DNA from: Halomonas urmiana
GTDB lineage: Bacteria; Pseudomonadota; Gammaproteobacteria; Pseudomonadales; Halomonadaceae
Reading direction: 5' to 3'
DNA length: 64,000 nucleotides
Assembly (NCBI RefSeq): GCF_005780185.1
Contig: NZ_VBUI01000006.1
Location: 62,001-126,000 of the forward strand
The notes beneath the pieces are model-generated. The model made no database searches. It was not told the DNA's origin and was given only the letters and a program-made list of their open reading frames with translations. This document shows positions 28,423 through 36,075 of this stretch, piece by piece; positions within the stretch are counted from its first letter, which is position 1, and each line of letters opens with the position of its first letter. Position numbers and translations under genes: made by a program.

Positions 28423-28908
28423 ATGTCTCTGCCCCATCCGCCGTTGTCGCTTGTGCGCCCGCCCGCCCCGAGCCGCCTGATCCGCGCCCTGGACCCTCGG
28501 GTGCCGCTGGGCGTCAAGCGGCGGCTGGTGGAGCCGCTGCTCAACCGCACCTTCGCCGAGCCGCTCGCGGAGGGCGAGTTCGATGCCCTGGAAGGGCGTC
28601 GGATCAGCCTGACCATCGAGGATCTCGGCGTGACGCTGACCCTGAGCCTCACGGATCAGCGCCTGATGCTCTGCCGCGAGCCCGGCGAGGCGATCATCCG
28701 CGGCGGCTGGCGCGAGTTCCTGTGCCTGGCCACCCGGCGCGAGGATCCCGACAGCCTGTTCTTCCAGCGTCGCCTGCTGATCGAGGGCGACACCGAGCTT
28801 GGCCTGACGGTCAAGAACCTGCTCGACGGGCGCGAGGAGGGCCTCGCCCAGGGGCGCCTCGGCGAGTGGCTGCTGCGCCTGGAGCGCTTCGCGGCCCGTG
28901 ATCACTGA
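28423..28908 (+). CDS. ubiT: UbiT, SCP2-domain factor for O2-independent ubiquinone synthesis
   Basis: 161 aa SCP2-type lipid-binding protein (YhbT/UbiT). The central ISLTIEDLGVTLTLSLTDQRL and CREPGEAIIRGGWREFLCLATRREDPDSLFFQRRL in outline match UbiT, including the RREDPD segment where the chain meets a second half. UbiT is thought to bind polyprenyl ubiquinone precursors for UbiU and UbiV, which are encoded at 36813-38734 in this window. aggag lies 6 nt before the ATG. It is followed by nrdJa after 73 nt and shares its FNR-type promoter. Confidence 0.85.
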   Translation: MSLPHPPLSLVRPPAPSRLIRALDPRVPLGVKRRLVEPLLNRTFAEPLAEGEFDALEGRRISLTIEDLGVTLTLSLTDQRLMLCREPGEAIIRGGWREFLCLATRREDPDSLFFQRRLLIEGDTELGLTVKNLLDGREEGLAQGRLGEWLLRLERFAARDH

Positions 28909-28981
28909 CCTGCCGCCCGCGGCATCCGAAGACCGAAAGCGTTACACCGACAACGATGACACCGCTCTGGAGACCCCCGAC

Positions 28982-31900
28982 ATGAGCACATCCGCCAAGG
29001 CCGTCAAGACCTCCAACGAGGTGCCCCTGCAGGTGCCGTCCCGCGATATCTGGGACGCCAAGTATCGCCTCAAGGACCGTCACGGCCACCCCGTGGACAA
29101 GGACGTTCATGCCACCTGGGAGCGCGTCGCCAAGGCCCTGGCGGCGGTGGAGGGTGACCAGGCCGAGGCGTGGCTGCCGAAGTTTCGCTGGGCGCTGGAG
29201 AACGGCGCCATCCCGGCCGGGCGGATCATGTCCAATGCCGGCGCCGAGGCCTACAAGCCGGCGGTGAGCCTGATCAACTGCACCGTGTCACGCACCATCC
29301 GCGACTCCATGCACGACATCCTCGACTCGGTGGTGGATGCCGGCATGACCCTCAAGGCGGGCTGCGGCATCGGCTACGAGTTCTCGACCCTGCGCCACAA
29401 GAACGCCTTCGTGTTCGGCGCCGGCGCCGGCACCAACGGCCCGCTGGCGTTCATGGATATCTACGACAAGATGTGCTTCACGGTGGCCTCGGCGGGCGGG
29501 CGCCGCGGCGCCCAGATGGGCACCTTCGACGTCGGCCACCCCGACGTGAAGAGCTTCATCGAGGCCAAGCGCGAGGCGGGCCGCCTGCGCCAGTTCAATC
29601 TCTCGCTGCTGATCACCGACGAGTTCATGGAGGCGGTGAAGAACGACACCGACTGGCCGCTGGCCTTCCCGCTCCACCCGGGGGAGAAGGACGACGTCGG
29701 CAAGGAGGAGCTGATCTATCGCGACTGGCCGGTGATCGAGGAGGGCTACACGGTCGATGACGAGGGGCGCGTGGCCTGTCGCATCGTCGAGGTGATCAAG
29801 GCCCGTGAGCTGTGGGACACCATCATGGCCTCGACCTACGACTTCGCCGAGCCGGGCTTCATCCTGATCGACCAGGTCAACCGCATGAACAACAACTGGT
29901 TCTGCGAGGAGGTCCGGGCGACCAACCCCTGTGTGACCGCAGATACCTGGGTACAGACTACGCAGGGGCCGCGCCAGGTTGCCCAATTGATCGGCCGCCC
30001 CTTCACTGCCGTGGTCGATGGCGAGGCTCACCAAAGCGGGCCGGAAGGATTCTTCCTTACGGCAGAGAAGCCGGTGGTGCGACTGCGCACGGCCGAAGGC
30101 TACAGCCTCAAGCTGACCCGTGATCACCGGGTCCGGCGGGTCTCGGCCTTTACCCGTTATCGTACCGAGACAGAGTGGTGTGCCGCAGGAGAACTGCAGG
30201 CAGGCGACTGTGTATTGCTCAACGACCACCGTGAGGCCCCCGATTGGGGCGGAAAGCTCGACGAGGCACAGGGATATCTTCTGGGGCTGCTTGTCGGCGA
30301 TGGCACGCTAAAGGACGACAAGGCGGTCCTGTCCGTCTGGCCTCAGGCTGCCGTGGCCAATGGCAACGACGTCTCGACAAACGAGGGTGTGCGTGCCGTC
30401 ATGACTCTGGCGGAAACGGCGGCCAGGAGCCTGCCGCATCGTGCCGACTTCGCAGGCTGGCAGGAAGTGAGCGGGCGGCAAGAATACCGCCTGTCAACCT
30501 CGTCGCTGCGCAATCTGGCGCTCGAGGTGGGGATGCAGCCCGGCAACAAGATGATCACGCCCGAACTGGAGCAGGCCTCATCGAGCGGCTATGTCGGGTT
30601 CCTGCGTGGTTTCTTCGATGCAGACGGTTCCGTTCAGGGAAGTCAGGCAAAAGGTGTCAGCGTGCGCCTGGCGCAGTCCGACTTTTCCCGACTCGAAGCC
30701 GTACAGCGCATGCTGCAGCGTCTCGGCATCATCACCATGCTCTATCAGAACAGGCGGCACGCTGCCAAGCGCGATTTGCCCGATGGCAAGGGGGGGTATC
30801 GCGGATACGAGACTTTGCCCCAGCACGAGCTGGTGATCAGCGGAGCTAACCTTGTGCGCTTTGCCGCGCGTATCGGCTTCGGGGACAGTGACAAGCAAGC
30901 CTGCCTCGATTCCCTGCTGAACGGGTACCAGCGCCAATTGAACCGTGAACGCTTCGTTGCCCGGGTCGTGGGGCATGAGGAGGTAGGTAGAGAAGCGGTC
31001 TACGATGTTCAGGTACCTGGCATAAATGCTTTTGATGCTAATTGTTTTCATGCACATAATTGCGGAGAGCAGCCATTACCGCCCGAGGGTGCCTGCCTGC
31101 TCGGCTCGGTGAACCTGACCCGCTTCGTCATCGACCCCTTCGGCAAGACGCCGCGCTTCGACTGGGAGCGCTACCGCCAGGTGGTGGCAATCTTCACCCG
31201 CATGCTCGACAACGTGGTGGAGATCAGCGGCCTGCCCTTGGAAGGGCAGCGCCGCGAGATCGAGGCCAAGCGCCGCCACGGCATGGGCTTCCTGGGGCTG
31301 GGCTCGACGCTGACCATGCTGAAGATTCCCTACGGCTCGCCCGAGTCGCTGGCCTTCACCGAGGAGGTGAGCCGCAACCTGGCCCTCGAGGGCTGGAAGC
31401 AGGCCCTCGAGCTCGCTCGCGAGAAGGGCGCGGCCCCGGCGCTCGCCGAGGACTACGCGATCACCCCGCGGATGATGCGCGAGCGCCCCGAGCTCAAGCG
31501 TGACGGCTACGAGGTCGGCGACAAGGTGCCGGGCCGCATCCTCCACGCCCGTTATAGCCGCTACATGCAGAAGGTCGCCGAGGTGGAGCCGGAGCTGGTG
31601 GCCCAGCTCGCCGAGCACGGAGCGCGCTTCACCCACCACAGCTCGATCGCCCCCACGGGCACCATCTCGCTGTCACTGGGCAACAACGCCTCCAACGGCA
31701 TCGAGCCTTCGTTCTCGCACCGCTACTTCCGCAACGTCATCCAGGCGGGCAAGAAGACCAAGGAGCAGGTCGAGGTGGTCTCCTTCGAGTTGGCCGCCTA
31801 CCGCCACTTCAGCGCCGCCGAGGCGGTGGAGAGCGACCTGCCCGACTACTTCATCACCGCCGACGCGGTGAGCCCCAAGCAGCACGTGGCGGTGCAGGCG

Positions 31901-32224
31901 GCGGCCCAGGTGTGGGTCGACTCGGCGATCTCCAAGACGGTCAACGTGCCCACCGAGTTTCCCTTCGAGGCGTTCAAGGACCTCTACCTCGACGCCTACG
32001 CCAGCAAGCTCAAGGGCTGCACCACTTTCCGCTTCAATCCCGAGGCCTTCCAGGGCGTGCTGGTGCGCGAGGACGACCTCAAGAACACCACCTACGTCTT
32101 CGAACTGGAGAACGGCGAGACCGTCGAGCTCGCCGGTGACGAGAAGGTCATCTACGACGGCGAGGAGCACAACGCGGCGAACCTCTATGACGCGCTGAAG
32201 GAAGGCACCTATGGCAAGTGGTAA
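28982..32224 (+). CDS. nrdJa: class II (adenosylcobalamin) ribonucleotide reductase large part NrdJa, intein-containing precursor
   Basis: 1080 aa precursor; about 703 aa after removal of a 377-aa intein (residues 317-693). The extein has the RNR features LINCTVSRTI (first redox cysteine), MTLKAGCGIGYEFSTLR, GRRGAQMGTFDVGHPDVK and the active-site NPCGEQPLPP, which is split by the intein. It ends with APTGTISL and LKGCTTFRFN. The C-terminal redox cysteines are on the next gene, nrdJb, as in Pseudomonas aeruginosa NrdJab. The start at 28982 has ggag 9 nt upstream. It makes deoxynucleotides with or without oxygen if cobalamin is available. Confidence 0.93.
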   Translation: MSTSAKAVKTSNEVPLQVPSRDIWDAKYRLKDRHGHPVDKDVHATWERVAKALAAVEGDQAEAWLPKFRWALENGAIPAGRIMSNAGAEAYKPAVSLINCTVSRTIRDSMHDILDSVVDAGMTLKAGCGIGYEFSTLRHKNAFVFGAGAGTNGPLAFMDIYDKMCFTVASAGGRRGAQMGTFDVGHPDVKSFIEAKREAGRLRQFNLSLLITDEFMEAVKNDTDWPLAFPLHPGEKDDVGKEELIYRDWPVIEEGYTVDDEGRVACRIVEVIKARELWDTIMASTYDFAEPGFILIDQVNRMNNNWFCEEVRATNPCVTADTWVQTTQGPRQVAQLIGRPFTAVVDGEAHQSGPEGFFLTAEKPVVRLRTAEGYSLKLTRDHRVRRVSAFTRYRTETEWCAAGELQAGDCVLLNDHREAPDWGGKLDEAQGYLLGLLVGDGTLKDDKAVLSVWPQAAVANGNDVSTNEGVRAVMTLAETAARSLPHRADFAGWQEVSGRQEYRLSTSSLRNLALEVGMQPGNKMITPELEQASSSGYVGFLRGFFDADGSVQGSQAKGVSVRLAQSDFSRLEAVQRMLQRLGIITMLYQNRRHAAKRDLPDGKGGYRGYETLPQHELVISGANLVRFAARIGFGDSDKQACLDSLLNGYQRQLNRERFVARVVGHEEVGREAVYDVQVPGINAFDANCFHAHNCGEQPLPPEGACLLGSVNLTRFVIDPFGKTPRFDWERYRQVVAIFTRMLDNVVEISGLPLEGQRREIEAKRRHGMGFLGLGSTLTMLKIPYGSPESLAFTEEVSRNLALEGWKQALELAREKGAAPALAEDYAITPRMMRERPELKRDGYEVGDKVPGRILHARYSRYMQKVAEVEPELVAQLAEHGARFTHHSSIAPTGTISLSLGNNASNGIEPSFSHRYFRNVIQAGKKTKEQVEVVSFELAAYRHFSAAEAVESDLPDYFITADAVSPKQHVAVQAAAQVWVDSAISKTVNVPTEFPFEAFKDLYLDAYASKLKGCTTFRFNPEAFQGVLVREDDLKNTTYVFELENGETVELAGDEKVIYDGEEHNAANLYDALKEGTYGKW
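29930..31060 (+). other. intein with LAGLIDADG homing endonuclease motifs in NrdJa
   Basis: 377 aa in frame. It opens with Cys1 (CVTADTWVQTTQG, block A), carries the block B LTRDHRVRR with its TxxH histidine, two dodecapeptide motifs (LLGLLVGDGTL and FLRGFFDADGS) and ends with block F VYDVQVPG and block G FHAHN, followed by extein Cys+1. The splice junctions are NP/C and HN/C. The DNA is visibly less GC-rich and uses codons such as gct, aat, ttt and cat rarely seen in the flanks. The +1 residue is the catalytic thiyl cysteine of NPCGE, so the enzyme cannot work until the intein is spliced out. Confidence 0.95.
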
Positions 32225-32278
32225 GTCGATCTGCCTGATGCCCAGCGTTAATCACAAACTTTCCGGAGGAGCCTCCTG

Positions 32279-33022
32279 ATGGCCGTCGAGATCAATTCCA
32301 AGATCGTGTCCTACAGCGTCAAGAAGGCCGTGGAAGCGCCGCCGCTGGCCGAGGAGAACCCGCTCACGGTGCGCATCCCCTCGCGCCCCGAGGGCACCCT
32401 GGAAGCCGTATCGGAGAAGATCTCCTACGTCGGTGCCGAGGGGCGCAAGAAGGTCTACCTGCTGGTGTCGTTCATGCCGGTGGAGGGCGTGGTCAACGGC
32501 AAGCGGGTGGTGATCGAGCGCCCGGTGGAGTTCTTCTTCCCCTCCGGCCAGCTCTCCAGCGAGCACCAGTGGATCACCGCGACCATGCGCAGCCTGTCGC
32601 TGGCCGCCCGGGGCGGCTACGTCACCCAGGCGGTGGCCGACCTGCGCAAGGTGGCCTGGGATAAGGGCCTGGTGCGCTGCGGCATGAACCGCTGGGGCAA
32701 ACCGGTGTTTCACGACTCCGAGGTCGCGGCCATCGCCTGGTCGATCCAGCAGATCCTCTATCGCCGCGGCTTCCTCGACCAGGACGGCCACCAGGTGCCG
32801 GTGGAGGAGCTGGTTGCCCGCTACGCCCAGCGCCTGGCGAGCGGCCAGCCCTGGCATCCGCCCACCCCGGAGGAGGTCGAGCAGGCCGAGCGCCAGGCGC
32901 AGGAGCACAGCGGCGGCGGTCCCGCCGTGGTCGGCCACTGCCCCGAGTGCAACGGCGAGCTGATCATGATGGACGGCTGCCCCACCTGCTACGCCGGCTG
33001 CGGCTGGTCCAAGTGCGGATAA
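32279..33022 (+). CDS. nrdJb: class II ribonucleotide reductase small part NrdJb
   Basis: 247 aa. It holds the C-terminal part of a class II RNR, including TMRSLSLAARGGYVTQAVADLRKVAWDK in outline and the terminal cysteine cluster CPECNGELIMMDGCPTCY and CGWSKCG that re-reduces the active site. It starts 54 nt after nrdJa, with ggaggag upstream. The split NrdJa/NrdJb arrangement is known from Pseudomonas. A terminator follows. Confidence 0.9.
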   Translation: MAVEINSKIVSYSVKKAVEAPPLAEENPLTVRIPSRPEGTLEAVSEKISYVGAEGRKKVYLLVSFMPVEGVVNGKRVVIERPVEFFFPSGQLSSEHQWITATMRSLSLAARGGYVTQAVADLRKVAWDKGLVRCGMNRWGKPVFHDSEVAAIAWSIQQILYRRGFLDQDGHQVPVEELVARYAQRLASGQPWHPPTPEEVEQAERQAQEHSGGGPAVVGHCPECNGELIMMDGCPTCYAGCGWSKCG

Positions 33023-33090
33023 GCGAGTCCGCCCAAGGCCCTGTGGATAACGCAAGCCGGATTAGCTGAACGGCCGCCATGGCCAGAAAG

Positions 33091-33123
33091 ACGCCCCGGG
33101 ACGCAGCGCGCTCCGGGGCGTTT
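33091..33123. terminator. terminator between nrdJb and the convergent nrdG
   Basis: acgccccgg (33091-33099) pairs with ccggggcgt (33113-33121), followed by TTT and CATT on the + strand and preceded by AAAG for the minus strand. Confidence 0.75.
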
Positions 33124-33148
33124 CATTGATGGCATCTGCCCTGCGGGC

Positions 33149-33868
33149 TCAGTCGCGCAAGACCAGGGTCTCGAAGCGCGGCGTGAGCCGCTCGACCAGC
33201 CCCTCGAGATCGACCCGGGGGAGGCCGCCGGGCACCGGCGCGGCGTAGCGCGGGTCCAGGCACTGGTCGTGGCGGGCGAACTGCAGCGCATAGTGGCGCA
33301 CGCCTCGCGCGGCCAGCGTCAGGGCCAGGCGCTCCACGTCGGCCAGGGTGAAGTCGCGCCCGTGCAGCGTGGTGCGACACTCGAAGGCGACGTCGCCCTC
33401 GAGCATCACGTCGAGGCTGTGGGCCAGCCGCGGGGCGATGCCGGGGCGCCCGACGATCGTCTCGACCCGGGACGCCTCGCCCTTCACGTCCAGCCCCACC
33501 CAGTCCAGCCTGGATAGCAGGGTCCGCAGCCGTTCCGGGTAGGCGCCGGCGGTATGCAGACCCACGGCGAAGCCCATCGCCCTGGCCTCGTCCACCGCCG
33601 CGGGGAGGTCGCGATGCATGACGGGCTCGCCGCCGCTGAATACCACCCCCTCCAGCAGCCCCCGTCGCGCCTCGAGGAAGTCACGCACCGCGGCCCACTC
33701 CGCGGTTTCGCCGCGTCGTGGGGCGAGCATCTGCGGGTTGTGGCAGTAGCCGCAGCGCAGTGGACAGCCCTGCAGGAAGACCACGCCGGCCAGGCGGCCG
33801 GGAAAGTCCAGGGTGGTCAGCCGGGTCAACCCGGCGACTGGTAGGCGAATCTCGCGGGGTGCGTCCAT
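33149..33868 (-). CDS. nrdG: anaerobic RNR-activating radical SAM protein NrdG
   Basis: 239 aa. The radical SAM cluster motif is GCPLRCGYCHNPQM, with FSGGEPVMH and LDVKGE later. The enzyme generates the glycyl radical of NrdD using S-adenosylmethionine. It is the third gene of nrdD - glycyl-radical ORF - nrdG on the minus strand. A second NrdG-type gene (36076-36816) lies upstream of nrdD in the ubiUV transcript. Because this copy is next to the glycyl-radical peptide and keeps the CHNP form, it is the likelier RNR activase. Confidence 0.9.
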   Translation of the reverse strand: MDAPREIRLPVAGLTRLTTLDFPGRLAGVVFLQGCPLRCGYCHNPQMLAPRRGETAEWAAVRDFLEARRGLLEGVVFSGGEPVMHRDLPAAVDEARAMGFAVGLHTAGAYPERLRTLLSRLDWVGLDVKGEASRVETIVGRPGIAPRLAHSLDVMLEGDVAFECRTTLHGRDFTLADVERLALTLAARGVRHYALQFARHDQCLDPRYAAPVPGGLPRVDLEGLVERLTPRFETLVLRD

Positions 33869-33934
33869 GGCGGGGCTCTGGTGTGGTGAGGGCTATGTGA
33901 AAGCCGCCGGGAGCGACCCCCCGGCGGCTCAGGA

Positions 33935-34105
33935 TCAGCGGGCGGCGGCGCGCTCGGTGAAGGGGGTGCGCTCGCGATGCTCGCTGCGCTTGCCGAGGTT
34001 GAACTGGCTGACCGGGCGGTGATAGCCCATCACCCGGGTCCATACCTCGCAGGGCTGGCGACGGTCGGCGGGTAGGGTGTCGCGCTGGGTCTGGATCGTG
34101 TTCAT
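33935..34105 (-). CDS. separately encoded glycyl-radical domain of class III RNR (56 aa)
   Basis: 56 aa ORF starting MNTIQTQRDTLPADRR, with aaggag 6 nt before ATG 34105. Its core, CEVWTRVMGYHRPV followed by SQFNLGKRSEHRER, matches the C-terminal glycyl-radical segment of NrdD (RVxGYxRPV..xNxGKxxE). The glycine of VMGY is the expected radical site. The upstream nrdD ends just after its zinc-binding CPVHGYLAGEHEFCPKC region and lacks this segment. The two are in different frames, 20 nt apart, each with its own start and stop. It probably docks onto NrdD in trans, like the spare domain GrcA on pyruvate formate-lyase. Confidence 0.88.
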   Translation of the reverse strand: MNTIQTQRDTLPADRRQPCEVWTRVMGYHRPVSQFNLGKRSEHRERTPFTERAAAR

Positions 34106-34125
34106 GAGCATCTCCTTGGGTGGGC

Positions 34126-35889
34126 TCAGTGGGTCTCGGCGCCGGCCTGGATGGCCTTCGCCTGTTGCTCTGCCAGCAGGGCGTCGTCGCACTTCGGGCA
34201 GAATTCATGCTCGCCGGCCAGGTAGCCGTGGACCGGGCAGATCGAGAAGGTCGGAGTGATGGTCAGGTAGGGCAGCCGGAAGCGCGACAGCGCGGTGCGC
34301 ACCAGCTGCCGGCAGGCGCGCGTCGAGGAGAGCTGCTCGCGCATGTAGAGGTGCAGCACGGTGCCGCCGGTGTAGCGGGTCTGCAGCGGGTCCTGATGGA
34401 GCAGCGCCTCGAAGGGATCGTCGGTGTGTCCCACCGGCAGCTGGCTGGAGTTGGTGTAGTAGGGCGCCTCCGGAGTGCCGGCCTGGAGGATCGCCGGGTA
34501 GCGCTTCAGGTCCTCCCGGGCGAAGCGATGGGTGGTGCCCTCGGCCGGAGTGGCCTCGAGGTTGTAGAGGTGTCCGGTCTGCTCCTGGAAGTCGCGCATC
34601 CGGTCGCGCACCCGGTCGAGCAGCTCGAGCGCCAGCGCCTGGCCCTCCGGGGCGGCGATGTCGTGGGTATCCTCGCTGAAGTTGCGCACCATCTCGTTGA
34701 GGCCGTTCACCCCCAGGGTGGAGAAGTGGTTGCGTAGGGTGCCCAGGTAGCGCTGGCTGTAGGGGTAGAGGCCGGCGTCCATCCACCGCTGGATGCAGTC
34801 GCGCTTGATCTCCAGGCTGTCGCGGCCCAGTTCGAGCAGTCGGTCCAGCTCGGCGTAGAGTCCCGCCTTGTCGCCGGCGAAACGATGCCCCAGGCGCGCG
34901 CAGTTGATCGTCACCACCCCCAGCGAGCCGGTCTGCTCGGCGCTGCCGAACAGGCCATTGCCGCGCTTGAGCAGCTCGCTGAGGTCGAGCTGCAGCCGAC
35001 AGCACATGGAGCGCACCATGTGTGGCTCCAGGTCGGAGTTGAGGAAGTTCTGGAAGTAGGGCAGTCCGTACTTGGCGGTCAGCGCGAAGAGCCGCTCGGC
35101 GTTGTCGCTCTCCCAGTCGAAGTCGTGGGTGATGTTGTAGGTGGGGATGGGGAAGGTGAAGACCCGTCCCTGGCGGTCGCCCTCCGCCATCACCTCCAGG
35201 TAGGCGCGGTTGAGCAGGTCCATCTCGGCCTGCAGTTCGCCGTAGGTGAAGGGCTGCTCCTCGCCGCCGATGAGCGGCACCTGGTCGCGCAGGTCCGCCG
35301 GGCAGGTCCAATCGAAGGTCAGGTTGGTGAAGGGCGTCTGGCTGCCCCAGCGGGAGGGCACGTTGAGGTTGTAGATGAATTCCTGGAGCGCTTGCCGGAC
35401 CGCCGGGTAGTCCAGGCCGTCCCGACGCACGTAGGGTGCCAGATAGGTATCGAAGGAGCTGAAGGCCTGGGCGCCGGCCCACTCGTTCTGCAGGGTGCCG
35501 AGGAAGTTGACCATCTGCCCCAGGGCGCTTGAGAGGTGGCGCGGCGGGGCGCTCTCGGCCCGGCCGGGCACGCCGTTGAAGCCCTCGATGAGCAGGGTGC
35601 GCAGCGACCAGCCGGCGCAGTAGCCGGTGAGCATGTCCAGGTCGTGGATGTGCAGGTCGCCCTCGCGATGGGCCTGGCCGACCGCTTCGGGATAGATCTC
35701 GTCGAGCCAGTAGTTGGCGATCAGCTTGCCGGAGACGTTGAGGATCAGGCCGCCCAGGGAGTAGCCCTGGTTGGCGTTGGCATGGACACGCCAGTCGGCG
35801 CGCTGCAGGTATTCATCGACGGTGCTGGCGACATCGACGCGCGCCCTGTCGCAGCGGGGAGGGGTCGTGGTTTTGTCTATATATGACAT
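34126..35889 (-). CDS. nrdD: anaerobic (class III) ribonucleoside-triphosphate reductase NrdD, lacking the glycyl-radical tail
   Basis: 587 aa. The ten-stranded barrel shows DLHIHDLDMLTGYCAGW, SRWGSQTPFTNLTFDW, FPIPTYNITHDFDW, MCCRLQLDLSEL, GSLGVVTINCARLGH and NHFSTLGVNGLNEM. The zinc site CPVHGYLAGEHEFCPKC is at the C-terminus. The usual final 50-60 residues with the glycyl radical are missing and are encoded by the next gene. The leader carries an FNR-type box and NrdR boxes. NrdD makes dNTPs without oxygen with formate as usual reductant. Confidence 0.93.
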   Translation of the reverse strand: MSYIDKTTTPPRCDRARVDVASTVDEYLQRADWRVHANANQGYSLGGLILNVSGKLIANYWLDEIYPEAVGQAHREGDLHIHDLDMLTGYCAGWSLRTLLIEGFNGVPGRAESAPPRHLSSALGQMVNFLGTLQNEWAGAQAFSSFDTYLAPYVRRDGLDYPAVRQALQEFIYNLNVPSRWGSQTPFTNLTFDWTCPADLRDQVPLIGGEEQPFTYGELQAEMDLLNRAYLEVMAEGDRQGRVFTFPIPTYNITHDFDWESDNAERLFALTAKYGLPYFQNFLNSDLEPHMVRSMCCRLQLDLSELLKRGNGLFGSAEQTGSLGVVTINCARLGHRFAGDKAGLYAELDRLLELGRDSLEIKRDCIQRWMDAGLYPYSQRYLGTLRNHFSTLGVNGLNEMVRNFSEDTHDIAAPEGQALALELLDRVRDRMRDFQEQTGHLYNLEATPAEGTTHRFAREDLKRYPAILQAGTPEAPYYTNSSQLPVGHTDDPFEALLHQDPLQTRYTGGTVLHLYMREQLSSTRACRQLVRTALSRFRLPYLTITPTFSICPVHGYLAGEHEFCPKCDDALLAEQQAKAIQAGAETH

Positions 35890-35920
35890 TAATATCGTTC
35901 CAAAACACTACATGTGGTGT
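35874..35920 (-). promoter_or_regulatory. NrdR boxes upstream of nrdD
   Basis: ACACTACATGTGGTGT (35905-35920) fits the NrdR box ACACWATATATNGTGT. A weaker palindrome, TGTCTATATATGACA (35874-35888), is centred 31.5 bp away and overlaps the start codon. Paired NrdR boxes are usually about 31 bp apart. Confidence 0.65.
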
Positions 35921-35924
35921 ATGG

Positions 35925-35966
35925 AGGCTAACCGCTCGAGTCGGCGAGGGACATGATCCAGGTCAG
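35925..35966 (-). promoter_or_regulatory. FNR/ANR-type promoter of nrdD
   Basis: On the minus strand CTGACCTGGATCAT (35966-35953) matches 8 of 10 defined positions of the FNR box. A weak -10, TAGCCT (35930-35925), is centred 32 bp from the box. The predicted start near 35918 falls in the strong NrdR box. Confidence 0.5.
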
Positions 35967-36009
35967 CAAAGCCGCGCTCGGGGCGCGTGGAGGGACCTGC
36001 AGGCAGGCC

Positions 36010-36038
36010 GAGACGCCGCCCGGGGCGGGCGGCGTCTC
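36010..36038 (-). terminator. terminator hairpin between nrdG-like gene and nrdD
   Basis: A 12-bp perfect stem, gagacgccgccc (36010-36021) with gggcggcgtctc (36027-36038), over a 5-nt loop. It separates the ubiU-ubiV-nrdG-like transcript from the nrdD promoter. Confidence 0.65.
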
Positions 36039-36075
36039 ATCGATTGCCGGGAAGGATGTCAGTACAGGTGAGATG

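Noticed and set aside
29930-31060. Insertion in nrdJa as a mobile element or frameshifted gene
   Set aside because: The frame is open throughout, the ends are C and HN/C, and splicing and endonuclease motifs are in the right order. It is an intein.
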